From Bradyrhizobium sp. CSA112 (GTDB taxonomy: Bacteria; Pseudomonadota; Alphaproteobacteria; Rhizobiales; Xanthobacteraceae), in contig NZ_JAACFS010000015.1 of NCBI RefSeq assembly GCF_029051645.1, positions 95,271 through 159,270 of the forward strand: DNA of 64,000 bases. The letters run 5' to 3'. Made by a program: the position numbers and the translations under genes. Below the pieces are notes generated by a model, which saw nothing but the letters and a program-made list of their open reading frames with translations, ran no database searches and had not been told where the DNA came from. Shown here in pieces: positions 32,843-41,478 of this stretch (its first letter is position 1; each line of letters opens with the position of its first letter).

Positions 32843-33103
32843 ATGGAACAACTTGCAATCAAGCTGCTGGGGTTTGCCGCCGCAACCTGCACGACGCTCG
32901 CTTATGCACCGCAGTTCGTGAAAGTCTGGAGAACGCGCTCCACCGAAGACATTTCGCTTGGAATGTTCTTCGTCATGGTGCTCGGCATCCTGCTTTGGCT
33001 GTTGTACGGCCTGCTTTCCGGTGATGCGCCGCTGATCGTTGCGAATGCGGTTACGATCGTTCTGGCCGGCGGAATCCTCTGGATGAAGCTGAAGTACGGT
33101 TGA
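32843..33103 (+). CDS. SemiSWEET-type PQ-loop transporter
   Basis: An 86-residue protein has three hydrophobic helices, the triple-helix bundle of SemiSWEET proteins, which work as dimers. The PQ motif is at Pro23-Gln24 in Y-A-P-Q-F-V-K-V-W-R-T, followed by T-E-D-I-S-L-G-M-F. The last helix ends L-W-M-K-L-K-Y-G. Such proteins move sugars down their gradient across the inner membrane; the substrate here is not known. It begins seven bases after the phnA remnant. Confidence 0.92.
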   Translation: MEQLAIKLLGFAAATCTTLAYAPQFVKVWRTRSTEDISLGMFFVMVLGILLWLLYGLLSGDAPLIVANAVTIVLAGGILWMKLKYG

Positions 33104-33136
33104 AGCGGCTGTCAGCCGGCCCGCAGTGTTCGCCGC

Positions 33137-33169
33137 AAACAAAAACGCGGCAGGTTGCCCCGCCGCGTT
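33137..33169 (-). terminator. Rho-independent terminator after trcR
   Basis: On the minus strand AACGCGGC pairs with GCCGCGTT around a ten-base loop, followed by TTTTTGTTT. It lies about 25 bases past the trcR stop codon. Confidence 0.85.
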
Positions 33170-33193
33170 CGGCATCAGCCGTAGCCGATAGCC

Positions 33194-33892
33194 TTACTCC
33201 TCGTCGTCGTCCTGCTTTTTGCCGCCGATCGTCTTCAGCTTGGCGAACACGGCATCGACATTGAGGTCGTCTTCCTTCCGCTCGCTCGGCTCGAATTCCG
33301 GCTCCTTCTTCGTGGTCTCGGAGGCCGGCAGCAGGGTGGCGCCACCGTAGGCAGCGGGGACCGGCTTTTCCTTGGCGGCGCGCTGCACTTCGAAATCGAG
33401 CTCGATCTGCGAGCAGAGGCCGAGCGTCACCGGGTCCATCGGGGTCAGCGTCGAGGCGTTCCAGTGGGTGCGGTCGCGGACTGACGCGATCGTCGTCTTG
33501 GTGGTGCCGACCAGGCGCATGATCTGCGCGTCCTTCAGCTCGGGGTGGTTACGGACCAGCCAGAGGATCGCGCTCGGCCGCTCGTGGCGGCGCGACACCG
33601 GGGTGTAGCGGGGGCCCTTCTTCTTGGCGGCCGGCGGCAGCACAACCTTGCTCTCGCCGAGCTTGAGGCGGTAGTTCGGGTCCTTTTCGCCCTTTTCGAT
33701 CTCGTCGCGGGTCAATTGCCCGGTCGAAATCGGGTCCATGCCCTTGATGCCCTGGGCGGCGTCGCCATCGGCGATGGCGCGGACCTCAAGGGGGTGCATC
33801 TTGGTGAAATCGGCCACCTGGTCGAAGGTCAGAGCGGTATTGTCAACCAGCCACACGGCCGTCGCCTTGGGCATCAGCGGTGCATTGCTCAT
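33194..33892 (-). CDS. trcR: TrcR / DUF1013 family cell-cycle transcriptional regulator
   Basis: The product is 232 residues from M-S-N-A-P-L-M-P-K-A-T-A-V-W-L-V-D-N-T, with AAAGGAG upstream. It carries the DUF1013 pattern: L-T-F-D-Q-V-A-D-F-T-K-M-H-P-L-E-V, G-I-K-G-M-D-P, then R-R-H-E-R-P-S-A-I-L-W-L-V-R-N-H-P-E-L with R-L-V-G-T-T-K, which resembles helix-turn-helix segments. The C-terminal third is acidic and charged, ending D-D-D-E-E. The family is conserved in alphaproteobacteria, and members have been named TrcR in the Caulobacter cell-cycle context. The start of ispH, divergent from it, lies about 220 bases away. Confidence 0.9.
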   Translation of the reverse strand: MSNAPLMPKATAVWLVDNTALTFDQVADFTKMHPLEVRAIADGDAAQGIKGMDPISTGQLTRDEIEKGEKDPNYRLKLGESKVVLPPAAKKKGPRYTPVSRRHERPSAILWLVRNHPELKDAQIMRLVGTTKTTIASVRDRTHWNASTLTPMDPVTLGLCSQIELDFEVQRAAKEKPVPAAYGGATLLPASETTKKEPEFEPSERKEDDLNVDAVFAKLKTIGGKKQDDDEE

Positions 33893-34111
33893 GGCAAATC
33901 TCCTTTGTGCCTCGCCCACCTCTTTCGGAGGCGAAGCCTATGGTCATCGGTGATGACGGGAATTAAGGCGCTATATACGCCTTCCATCCCCTTTGGCGCA
34001 ATGGTCTGCTAAAGTGCCTTGACAGAGGCCGAAAGCAGTCCCAAGTCCTTATCCGAATTGGCCGTTCCCTGCCCGCCGGCTAGGGGTGATTCGGTCCCGG
34101 AATAGCCCCTA

Positions 34112-35080
34112 ATGTCAGCCAAACCAGACCTTAGAATCGTGCTTTGTTCCCCCCGTGGCTTCTGCGCGGGGGTGGTGCGGGCCATCGATACCGTCGAGCG
34201 GGCGCTCGCCATCTACGGCGCCCCCGTCTATGTCCGCCACGAGATCGTGCACAACCGCTACGTCGTCGACAGCCTGAAGACCAAGGGCGCGATTTTCGTC
34301 GAGGAACTGGCCGAAATCCCCGACAATACCAACGCGCCGGTGGTGTTTTCCGCCCACGGGGTTCCGAAGTCGGTTCCGGCCGATGCCCGCGCCCGCAATT
34401 TCTTTTCGCTGGACGCCACCTGCCCGCTGGTCACGAAGGTGCACCGCGAGGCCGCGATCCACTTCAAGCGCGGCCGTGAAATCCTGCTGATCGGGCATTC
34501 GCATCACCCCGAGGTGGTCGGTACGCTCGGCCAGTTGCCGCTGGGCGCGGTGACGCTGATCGAGACCGCGGAAGACGCCAAGACCTTCACGCCGAAGGAT
34601 CCGAACAACCTCGCTTTCGTGACGCAGACGACGCTGTCGATTGACGACACGGCGGAGATCGTTGCGCTGCTCAAGGAGCGTTTCCCGAACATCAACGGGC
34701 CGCACAAGGAAGACATCTGCTACGCCACCACCAACCGCCAGCTCGCGGTCAAGAAGGTGGCGCCGGTGGTCGATGCGCTGATCGTGGTCGGCGCGCCGAA
34801 CTCGTCGAACTCACAGCGCCTGCGCGAGGTCGCCGAGCGCGAGGGCTGCCCGGTCTCGGTGCTGGCGCAGCGCGCCTCGGATCTCGACTGGTCGCGCTTC
34901 GAGGGCATCAAGAGCCTCGGCATCACGGCGGGCGCGTCCGCGCCGGAAGTGATCGTCGAGGAAATCATGGGCGCCTTCGCCGAGCGGTTCGAATTGCATG
35001 TGGAGACGGTGTCGGCTGCGGAGGAGAACGAATTCTTCCCGCTGCCGCGTTCGCTGCGGCCCGAAGCTGCCGCCGAGTAG
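34112..35080 (+). CDS. ispH: 4-hydroxy-3-methylbut-2-enyl diphosphate reductase IspH
   Basis: The enzyme makes IPP and DMAPP from HMBPP in the last step of the MEP isoprenoid pathway, using a [4Fe-4S] cluster. The product is 322 residues. Cluster cysteines are in S-P-R-G-F-C-A-G-V, T-C-P-L-V-T-K and D-I-C-Y-A-T-T-N-R-Q. The catalytic region H-E-I-V-H-N and S-A-H-G-V-P and the S-S-N-S substrate-binding set near the end are present. It starts a three-gene unit, with thrB five bases after its stop. Confidence 0.97.
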   Translation: MSAKPDLRIVLCSPRGFCAGVVRAIDTVERALAIYGAPVYVRHEIVHNRYVVDSLKTKGAIFVEELAEIPDNTNAPVVFSAHGVPKSVPADARARNFFSLDATCPLVTKVHREAAIHFKRGREILLIGHSHHPEVVGTLGQLPLGAVTLIETAEDAKTFTPKDPNNLAFVTQTTLSIDDTAEIVALLKERFPNINGPHKEDICYATTNRQLAVKKVAPVVDALIVVGAPNSSNSQRLREVAEREGCPVSVLAQRASDLDWSRFEGIKSLGITAGASAPEVIVEEIMGAFAERFELHVETVSAAEENEFFPLPRSLRPEAAAE

Positions 35081-35085
35081 TCGCG

Positions 35086-36066
35086 ATGGCGGTTTACACC
35101 GACGTCGCCGCCGAAGATCTCGCGGAGTTCCTGAAGGGCTACGACATCGGCGAGTTGCTCTCCTACAAGGGCATCGCGGAGGGCGTCGAGAACTCCAACT
35201 TCCTGCTGCATACCAGCAAGGGCGCCTTCATCCTCACGCTCTATGAAAAGCGCGTGGCGGTGGCCGACCTGCCGTACTTCCTGTCGCTGATGGCACATCT
35301 GGCCGAGCGCGGCGTGCGCTGCCCACAGCCGGCGAGGAATCGCAAAGGCGAGGTCTACAGCGAACTGGCCGCGCGTCCGGCGGCGATCATCAACTTTCTC
35401 GAAGGCATGTGGCCGCGGCGGCCCAATGCCGCCCATTGCGCCGGTGTCGGCGAGGCGCTGGCAAAGATGCATGTGGCCGGCCGCGACTTTCCGATGTTCC
35501 GCAAGAACCCGCTATCGGTCGAAGGCTGGCGGCCGCTGTTCGATGTCGCCGCACCGCGCGCCGACAGCGTCGCGCCTGGTCTGCATGACTTCATCGCGCG
35601 CGAGCTCGATCATCTCGAAGCGTGCTGGCCGAAAGATCTTCCGCTCGGCGTCATCCATGCCGACCTGTTTCCCGACAACGTCTTCTTCCTCGGCGACAAG
35701 CTGTCGGGCCTGATCGACTTCCCGTTTTCCTGCAACGACATCCTGGTCTACGACGTCGCGATCTGCCTGAACGCGTGGTGCTTCGAGCCGGATCATTCCT
35801 TCAACGTCACCAAGGCGCGTGCATTGCTCAATTCTTACGGCCGCGAGCGGCAATTGTCTGAAGCCGAGCAGGAGGCGCTGCCGCTGGTGGCGCGCGGCTC
35901 GGCGCTGCGCTTTCTGCTGACGCGGCTGGTCGATTTTCTCAACGTGCCGCCGGGCGCGCTGGTGAAGCCGAAGGACCCGCTCGAATACGTCCGCAAGCTG
36001 CGCTTCCACCAGAACGTCGCCAGCGTGCGCGATTACGGCCTGACCCAGCCCGGATTTGCCGCTTGA
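35086..36066 (+). CDS. thrB: Homoserine kinase ThrB (type II, APH-like)
   Basis: ThrB phosphorylates L-homoserine in threonine synthesis. This 326-residue protein has the choline-kinase/aminoglycoside-phosphotransferase fold used for homoserine kinase in many alphaproteobacteria: A-V-Y-T-D-V at the start, N-S-N-F-L-L near residue 45, the catalytic loop G-V-I-H-A-D-L-F-P-D-N-V-F-F and the metal-binding I-D-F-P-F-S. It follows ispH immediately and overlaps rnhA, whose TTG start begins inside its last codons. Confidence 0.96.
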   Translation: MAVYTDVAAEDLAEFLKGYDIGELLSYKGIAEGVENSNFLLHTSKGAFILTLYEKRVAVADLPYFLSLMAHLAERGVRCPQPARNRKGEVYSELAARPAAIINFLEGMWPRRPNAAHCAGVGEALAKMHVAGRDFPMFRKNPLSVEGWRPLFDVAAPRADSVAPGLHDFIARELDHLEACWPKDLPLGVIHADLFPDNVFFLGDKLSGLIDFPFSCNDILVYDVAICLNAWCFEPDHSFNVTKARALLNSYGRERQLSEAEQEALPLVARGSALRFLLTRLVDFLNVPPGALVKPKDPLEYVRKLRFHQNVASVRDYGLTQPGFAA

Positions 36067-36527
36067 GTGAATTGCCTCACGTGACGGTTTTCACCGACGG
36101 CGCCTGCTCGGGCAATCCCGGGCCCGGCGGCTGGGGCGCCATCCTGAAATTCGGCGACAAGGAAAAGGAATTGAAGGGCGGCGAGACGCACACCACCAAC
36201 AACCGCATGGAACTGATGGCGGCGATCTCGGCACTCGAAGCACTGAAGAAGCCGTGCGTGGTCGATCTCACCACCGACAGCCAGTATGTGCGTCAGGGCA
36301 TCACCGGCTGGATCCACGGCTGGAAGCGGAACGGCTGGCGCACCTCGGACAAGAAGCCGGTCAAGAACGTCGATCTCTGGCAGCGCCTCGACGCCGCGCT
36401 GAAGCCGCACCAGGTGCGCTGGCACTGGATCAGGGGTCACGCCGGCCACGCCGAAAACGAACGTGCCGACCAGCTCGCGCGCGACGGCATCGCGATGGCG
36501 CGGTTGCAGGAGAGGGTAGGGAAGTAG
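36063..36527 (+). CDS. rnhA: Ribonuclease HI
   Basis: A TTG start at 36063 overlaps the thrB stop by four bases and gives 154 residues. RNase HI cuts the RNA strand of RNA-DNA hybrids. The active-site acids are in F-T-D-G-A-C-S-G-N-P-G-P-G-G-W, N-N-R-M-E-L and T-D-S-Q-Y-V, and the end has H-A-G-H-A-E-N-E-R-A-D. The non-ATG start and overlap imply translational coupling. Confidence 0.95.
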   Translation: MSELPHVTVFTDGACSGNPGPGGWGAILKFGDKEKELKGGETHTTNNRMELMAAISALEALKKPCVVDLTTDSQYVRQGITGWIHGWKRNGWRTSDKKPVKNVDLWQRLDAALKPHQVRWHWIRGHAGHAENERADQLARDGIAMARLQERVGK

Positions 36528-36530
36528 GTG

Positions 36531-36672
36531 CCTCTTTCCCCTCTCCCCTTGTGGGAGAGGGTGGATCAATCGCGCAAGGCGCGATTGAGACGGGTGAGGG
36601 GTTCTTTCCGCGGAGACAGACCCCTCATCCGGCGCTTCGCGCCACCTTCTCCCACAAGGGGAGAAGGGGAGA
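36531..36672. repeat. Palindromic intergenic repeat, family B (copy 4)
   Basis: The arms CTCTCCCCTTGTGGGAGAGG and CCTTCTCCCACAAGGGGAGA are placed as in the other copies; the inner part holds GATCAATCGCGCAAGGCGCG. It follows rnhA directly and is next to a family C copy. Confidence 0.88.
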
Positions 36673-36700
36673 AAGGGAGAAAGGCCGCTGCTACTCAGCC

Positions 36701-36785
36701 GTCATTGCGAGCGAAGCGAAGCAATCCATAGCGCCGCAAGCGTTGGAAGTGGATTGCTTCGTCGCTATCGCTCCTCGCAATGACG
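36701..36785. repeat. Palindromic intergenic repeat, family C (copy 2)
   Basis: GTCATTGCGAGCGAAGCGAA faces CTCCTCGCAATGACGG. It lacks the inner segment seen in the 17286 copy. It lies between the family B copy and the end of the peroxiredoxin gene. Confidence 0.82.
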
Positions 36786-36794
36786 GGGCTGCTC

Positions 36795-37280
36795 TTACAA
36801 CTGCCCCAGCAGCGTATCGCCGCCGGATACCTCGACCTTGCCCGGCGCGGGCTCGAGGTTCAGCTTCTTCACCACACCGTCGTCGACCAGCATCGAATAG
36901 CGCTTGGAGCGGATGCCGAGGCCGTTGCCGGAGGCATCCAGCTCCATGCCGATCGCCTTGGTGAAGTCGGCATTGCCGTCGGCGAGGAACACGGCCTCGT
37001 CGCGCTGGTCGGTGTCGCGCTTCCAGGCGTTCATGACGAAGGCGTCGTTGACGGAAACGATGGCGATGGTGTTCACGCCCTTTTCCTTGATGGCATAGGC
37101 GTTGAGGAAGATGCTCGGCAGGTGCATCTTGTGGCAGGTGCCGGTATAGGCGCCGGGCACCGCGAACAGCGCGACCTTCTTGCCCTTGAAAATATCGTCG
37201 GTGGTTTTGACCTGCGGGCCTTCTGCGGTCATCACGCGAAACTTGGCTTCCGGCAGCTTGTCGCCAACTTGGATCGTCAT
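36795..37280 (-). CDS. Peroxiredoxin, Prx5 / AhpE-like redoxin
   Basis: The product is 161 residues from M-T-I-Q-V-G-D, with GAGGGAG upstream. The peroxidatic Cys is Cys49 in V-P-G-A-Y-T-G-T-C-H-K-M-H-L-P, as in Prx5-type enzymes that reduce hydrogen peroxide and alkyl peroxides with thiol donors. F-V-M-N-A-W and F-L-A-D-G-N-A-D-F-T-K match the family. The Prx5 pattern P-G-A-F-T-P-T-C is changed to A-Y-T-G-T-C. No resolving Cys is obvious, so glutathione or a thioredoxin-like partner may serve. Confidence 0.93.
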   Translation of the reverse strand: MTIQVGDKLPEAKFRVMTAEGPQVKTTDDIFKGKKVALFAVPGAYTGTCHKMHLPSIFLNAYAIKEKGVNTIAIVSVNDAFVMNAWKRDTDQRDEAVFLADGNADFTKAIGMELDASGNGLGIRSKRYSMLVDDGVVKKLNLEPAPGKVEVSGGDTLLGQL

Positions 37281-37388
37281 CGTCAATTCTCCCTCAATGT
37301 GCGGGTGTTTCTTAGACCGGGCAGGTGACCGGCACAATATTCAGGGAAGGAGAAACGGCAACAGTCGAGACCGTTCACGCTTGCGTCA

Positions 37389-37940
37389 TCACGGCGAAAA
37401 GCCGCCTTCATCGAGGAATGCCTGCTCCTCGGGCGTAGTGGCGCGGCCCAAGAGGCGGTTGCGGTGGGGGAAGCGGCCGAAGCGGCGGATGATGTCGGCG
37501 TGGTGTTCGGCCCATTTCAGGCTTTCGGTATCGCCGGCGGCGCGCGACAGCTCGATGCAGCGCAACTGGTCGGACAGGTGCTCCGAATGCATGAAGGGCA
37601 GATAGAGGAATTGACGCAAAGCGGGATCAATCCGCGCGTCCACGCCGCGATCGACCGCGCGGTGCGCCACTTCGCACGCGAGGCGGTCGCTGGCATAGGT
37701 CCTGATGTCGCCGCGGAACATGTTGCGGGGAAACTGGTCGAGCACGATGACGAGCGCCAGCGCGCCGTCATCGCTTCCTTCCCATGACGATAATTCACCC
37801 GCTGCCGCGTTCTGCCACAGGCCGAGAAAGCGCAGGCGCACCTCCGCGTCGAAGGCATCGTCGCGGGTGTACCAGCGGTCGGGGCCGGCGTCACGCCAGA
37901 ACGCCAGAATCCCGGCCGGCGTGACGGAAGCTTCAACCAT
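37389..37940 (-). CDS. DUF924 family protein
   Basis: A 183-residue cytoplasmic protein with I-L-A-F-W-R-D-A-G-P-D-R-W-Y, then L-D-Q-F-P-R-N-M-F-R-G near residue 68 and F-L-Y-L-P-F-M-H-S-E near residue 112, the fixed points of DUF924. The structure is known to be alpha-helical and TPR-like, but function is unknown. It lies after fadD on the same strand with a 21-base gap, so cotranscription with fadD is likely. Confidence 0.92.
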   Translation of the reverse strand: MVEASVTPAGILAFWRDAGPDRWYTRDDAFDAEVRLRFLGLWQNAAAGELSSWEGSDDGALALVIVLDQFPRNMFRGDIRTYASDRLACEVAHRAVDRGVDARIDPALRQFLYLPFMHSEHLSDQLRCIELSRAAGDTESLKWAEHHADIIRRFGRFPHRNRLLGRATTPEEQAFLDEGGFSP

Positions 37941-37961
37941 GGATCAGGGCCCGCACGCTCC

Positions 37962-39644
37962 TCAAGCCGCGGCCTTTTTCTCGTCGCGCAGTTCGCGACG
38001 CAGGATCTTGCCGACATTGGTCTTGGGCAGATCGGTCCTGAACTCGATCTGCTTGGGGACCTTGTAGGCGGTGAGCTGCGTGCCGCAGAACTTGATGACG
38101 TCGTCGGCCGAAAGGTTCGGATCCTTCTTGACGATGAACGCCTTCACCGCCTCGCCTGATTTCGCGTCAGCAACCCCGATCACGGCGCATTCCAGCACGC
38201 CCGGATGGCTTGCGATCACTTCCTCGATCTCGTTCGGATAGACGTTGAAGCCCGAGACCAGGATCATGTCCTTCTTGCGGTCGACGATCTTGGTGTAGCC
38301 CCGCTCGTCCATCACGCCGATGTCGCCGGTGCGGAAGAAACCGTCCGCGGTCCTGACGTTCGCGGTCTCCTCCGGCCGGTTCCAGTAGCCGGTCATCACC
38401 TGCGGACCCTTGGCGCAGATCTCGCCGGGCTGGCCGAGCGGCACTTCCTTGCCGTCGTCGTCGCGGATCGAGATGTAGGTCGACGGCACGGGAATGCCGA
38501 TCGAGCCGGAGAACTCGTCGGTGTCGGCAGGGTTGCAGGTCAGCACCGGCGAGGTCTCGGACAGGCCATAGCCCTCCGACAGTGCGCAGCCGGTGACCTT
38601 CAGCCATTTCTCGGCGACGGGCTTTTGCGTCGCCATGCCGCCGCCGAACGAGGTCTTCAGCTTGGAGAAGTTGACCTTGTCGAAGCCCGGCGCGTTGAGC
38701 AGGGCGTTGTAGAGCGTGTTGACCGCCGGGAAGCTGTTGACCTGGTATTTCATCAGCTCCTTGATAAAGCCCGGTATGTCACGCGGATTGGGGATCAGAA
38801 GATTGACACCGCCGGCGCGCACCGCCATCAGGAAGCACGCCGTCAGCGCGAAGATGTGATAGAGCGGCAGCGCGCAGACGATAAAGAGCTGGTCGACATG
38901 CGGCGGCTTCTTCAGCGCCGGTTGCAACCAGGCGTCGTTCTGCAGCACGTTGGCGAGAATGTTCTTGTGCAGCAGCGTCGCGCCCTTGGAGACGCCGGTG
39001 GTGCCGCCGGTATATTGCAGGAAGGCGACGTCCTCGCGCGTGAGCTGCGGCTTGTTGAGTTTCATGCCGCGGCCGGAGGCAAGCGCCTCGTTGAATGGGA
39101 CCGCGCCCGGGATCGACCAGGCCGGCACCATCTTCTTCACCTTGCGGACTACCAGGTTGACGATCACGCCCTTGAAGCCGAGCAGGTCGCCCATGCTGCC
39201 GACGATCACGTGCTTGACCGAGGTCTTTGCGATCACCTGCTGAACGGTGGTGGCGAAATTCTCCAGCACGATGATTGCTTCCGCGCCGGAATCCTTGAGC
39301 TGATGTTCGAGCTCGCGCGGGGTGTAGAGCGGGTTGACGTTCACCACGGCGTAGCCGGCGCGCAGCACGGCGGCGGTCGAGACCGGATATTGCAGCACGT
39401 TCGGCATCATCAGCGCGACGCGGGCGCCCTTTGGCAGGCCCTTGCTCTGCAGATAGGCGCCGAGCGCGGCCGACATCTCGTCCAGGTCGCGGTAGCTGAT
39501 CGACTTGTCCATGCAGATGAACGCCTTGCGGTCGGCGAATTTCGCAAAGCTTTCTTCCAATAGCTCGACCAGCGACGAGTATTGGGTGACGTCGATATCG
39601 GCTGGCACGCCGGCCGGATATTGCTTGAGCCAGATCCGCTCCAT
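37962..39644 (-). CDS. fadD: Long-chain fatty acid-CoA ligase FadD
   Basis: The product is 560 residues from M-E-R-I-W-L-K-Q-Y-P-A-G-V, with GGAGGGG upstream. The AMP-binding motif Y-T-G-G-T-T-G-V-S-K-G-A lies near residue 215, Y-G-L-S-E-T-S-P near 365, T-G-D-I-G near 440 and D-R-K-K-D-M-I-L-V-S-G-F-N-V-Y-P-N-E-I-E-E-V (the FACS region) near 460, with a C-terminal Lys in P-K-T-N-V-G-K-I-L-R. It activates long-chain fatty acids for beta-oxidation or lipid synthesis at the inner membrane. Confidence 0.96.
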   Translation of the reverse strand: MERIWLKQYPAGVPADIDVTQYSSLVELLEESFAKFADRKAFICMDKSISYRDLDEMSAALGAYLQSKGLPKGARVALMMPNVLQYPVSTAAVLRAGYAVVNVNPLYTPRELEHQLKDSGAEAIIVLENFATTVQQVIAKTSVKHVIVGSMGDLLGFKGVIVNLVVRKVKKMVPAWSIPGAVPFNEALASGRGMKLNKPQLTREDVAFLQYTGGTTGVSKGATLLHKNILANVLQNDAWLQPALKKPPHVDQLFIVCALPLYHIFALTACFLMAVRAGGVNLLIPNPRDIPGFIKELMKYQVNSFPAVNTLYNALLNAPGFDKVNFSKLKTSFGGGMATQKPVAEKWLKVTGCALSEGYGLSETSPVLTCNPADTDEFSGSIGIPVPSTYISIRDDDGKEVPLGQPGEICAKGPQVMTGYWNRPEETANVRTADGFFRTGDIGVMDERGYTKIVDRKKDMILVSGFNVYPNEIEEVIASHPGVLECAVIGVADAKSGEAVKAFIVKKDPNLSADDVIKFCGTQLTAYKVPKQIEFRTDLPKTNVGKILRRELRDEKKAAA

Positions 39645-39820
39645 GGTATTTCCCCTCCGGTTGTTTCCCTGTTCTTGGCCGGGCACGCCTTGTATTTTGG
39701 GCAGTATTGTGAATGCCGCAGCCGATGGCAAGCGGCTGTGCGTTGTCGACGCATTCAGCGATCTGGAATAGTTCGGCTGAATGGCAGGAAAACTGCCAAA
39801 TTACGCGGCTTCGTGGGCCG

Positions 39821-41275
39821 TTAACCAGCCGGCTTGGTTTCGCCCTTGGGTTTAGCGGCGGCCTTCGGCTTGGTCGGCTTCGGCACGGGCTTGTCTCCGA
39901 CGGCCGCGGGCTTGGCGGCTGCGGGTTGGGCGGCTGGCTTTCGTTCGGCCGCGGCTGCCGGCTTTTTTTCGGCCGAGGCGGCCGGCTTGGCGGCAGCATC
40001 CGGCTTGGCGTTCGCATGCCTGACCGCAGCGGGCTTGGCTACCGGCTTTGCGTTGGCTTCAGCCTTGGGCGCTGATGCAGCGTCGGGCTTCTTCGCGGCA
40101 ATCTTCGATTTCTTGCCGCGCTTTGCCGACGCCGCCTGCTTCTCGGCCTCCGCCGCAACGGCCGCGATCAATGCGGCGCCGGACTTGGTTGGACCGGTAT
40201 AGACCGGAACAGGCTCGGACGGCTCTGCCGCGGCAGCCAGCAGATCCGCAGGTTTGATGGGGTGCTGAAACCCCGCCGTGAAGAAGGTCACCGCAGTCTC
40301 GCCGGTGGAAGCGCTACCGTTGCTGGCGACGACGTCGGCGTCCTCGTCGGTGGCCGGCCGCTTGCGTTTGCCGTTGCACATTTCGTCGCGCAGGTTCGGC
40401 GGCGATGCATCGATCGGAACCAGATTGTCGACAGTGCCGAGCGTGGGCTTCAGCCAGCCCAGCCCGTTGCCGAAGCCGCGCTCCAGCAATTGCGCCGCTC
40501 GAACGGCGCGCGCCTGTCCCGACGAAGCGCCGAGCACGACGGCGATCAGCCGCTTGCCATTGCGCGTCGCGGAGGCGACCAGATTGTAGCCGGAAGCGCA
40601 GATGAAGCCGGTCTTGAAACCGTCGGCGCCGGGATAGCGTCCGATCAGCTTGTTGAAATTCTGCGTCACCCTGCGACCGTAGCGGATCGAGGGAATCTGC
40701 ATGAAGTATTCGTATTCCGGCAGGTCGCGAATGACGGCGCGCGCCAGCATCGCGAGATCGCGCGCCGAGGTGACCTGTCCGTCCGCCGGCAGGCCGTTCG
40801 GATTGACGTAGCTCGTCTGCGTCATGCCGAGCCTCGAGGCGGTCTGGTTCATCATGCCAGAGAAACCGTCGACCGATCCGCCGACGCCTTCGGCGAGCAC
40901 CACGGCCATGTCGTTGGCCGACTTCACCATCATCATCTTGAGCGCGTTGTCGACGGTGACCTGGGTGCCCGGAGGAAAACCCATCTTGGACGGTGACTGC
41001 GAGGCGGCGACCGGCGACACCGTCAAGAGCGTATCGAGCGACAGCCGTCCTTCCTTCACGGCCTTCAGCGTGACGTAGGCAGTCATGATCTTGGTCACCG
41101 ACGCGGGATACCAAGGCATGGTGGCGTTGTCGGCCTGCAGGACCTTGCCGGTATCGGCCTCGACGACCAGCAGCGCTTCGGCGTGCACGACGCGCGGCGT
41201 CACGACGACAAGCGCCGCTACAAGGAGGATCCAGTTCACTGACGGATGGCGAAGCAGCGGGCGAAGAAAATGCAC
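39821..41275 (-). CDS. D-alanyl-D-alanine carboxypeptidase (PBP5/DacF type) with a long Ala/Lys/Pro tail
   Basis: The product is 484 residues with an N-terminal signal/anchor segment ending V-V-H-A-E. Penicillin-binding motifs are S-V-T-K (59-62), S-A-N in V-K-S-A-N-D-M and K-T-G in D-G-F-K-T-G-F. These low-mass PBPs trim the terminal D-Ala from peptidoglycan in the periplasm. The catalytic and linker domains end near residue 350. The last 100 or so residues are low complexity (A, K, P), an unusual length; it may bind the envelope, as other PBP5 proteins use a C-terminal amphipathic helix. Confidence 0.92.
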   Translation of the reverse strand: MHFLRPLLRHPSVNWILLVAALVVVTPRVVHAEALLVVEADTGKVLQADNATMPWYPASVTKIMTAYVTLKAVKEGRLSLDTLLTVSPVAASQSPSKMGFPPGTQVTVDNALKMMMVKSANDMAVVLAEGVGGSVDGFSGMMNQTASRLGMTQTSYVNPNGLPADGQVTSARDLAMLARAVIRDLPEYEYFMQIPSIRYGRRVTQNFNKLIGRYPGADGFKTGFICASGYNLVASATRNGKRLIAVVLGASSGQARAVRAAQLLERGFGNGLGWLKPTLGTVDNLVPIDASPPNLRDEMCNGKRKRPATDEDADVVASNGSASTGETAVTFFTAGFQHPIKPADLLAAAAEPSEPVPVYTGPTKSGAALIAAVAAEAEKQAASAKRGKKSKIAAKKPDAASAPKAEANAKPVAKPAAVRHANAKPDAAAKPAASAEKKPAAAAERKPAAQPAAAKPAAVGDKPVPKPTKPKAAAKPKGETKPAG

Positions 41276-41478
41276 TTTTCCGTTCCGGTCCTTTGCGACC
41301 CGCCTTCGAGAAGGAGGTCCTCTAGATCTAGCGTTCGGGTTTCAAGCGTGTCCGGCGCCGTCGCGTTGCGCGCAGTGCGCAAACCTATACCGGCTTGGCG
41401 ATTCAGAACAGAGGCCCGGCTACTAAATCGTGGATGAAATAGATGCAATTTCGACGATAGTTGAACGTTAACAGCGTT

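Noticed and set aside
38205..39563. Plus-strand frame of 452 codons opposite fadD
   Set aside because: Shadow frame without recognisable domain; fadD is complete on the other strand.
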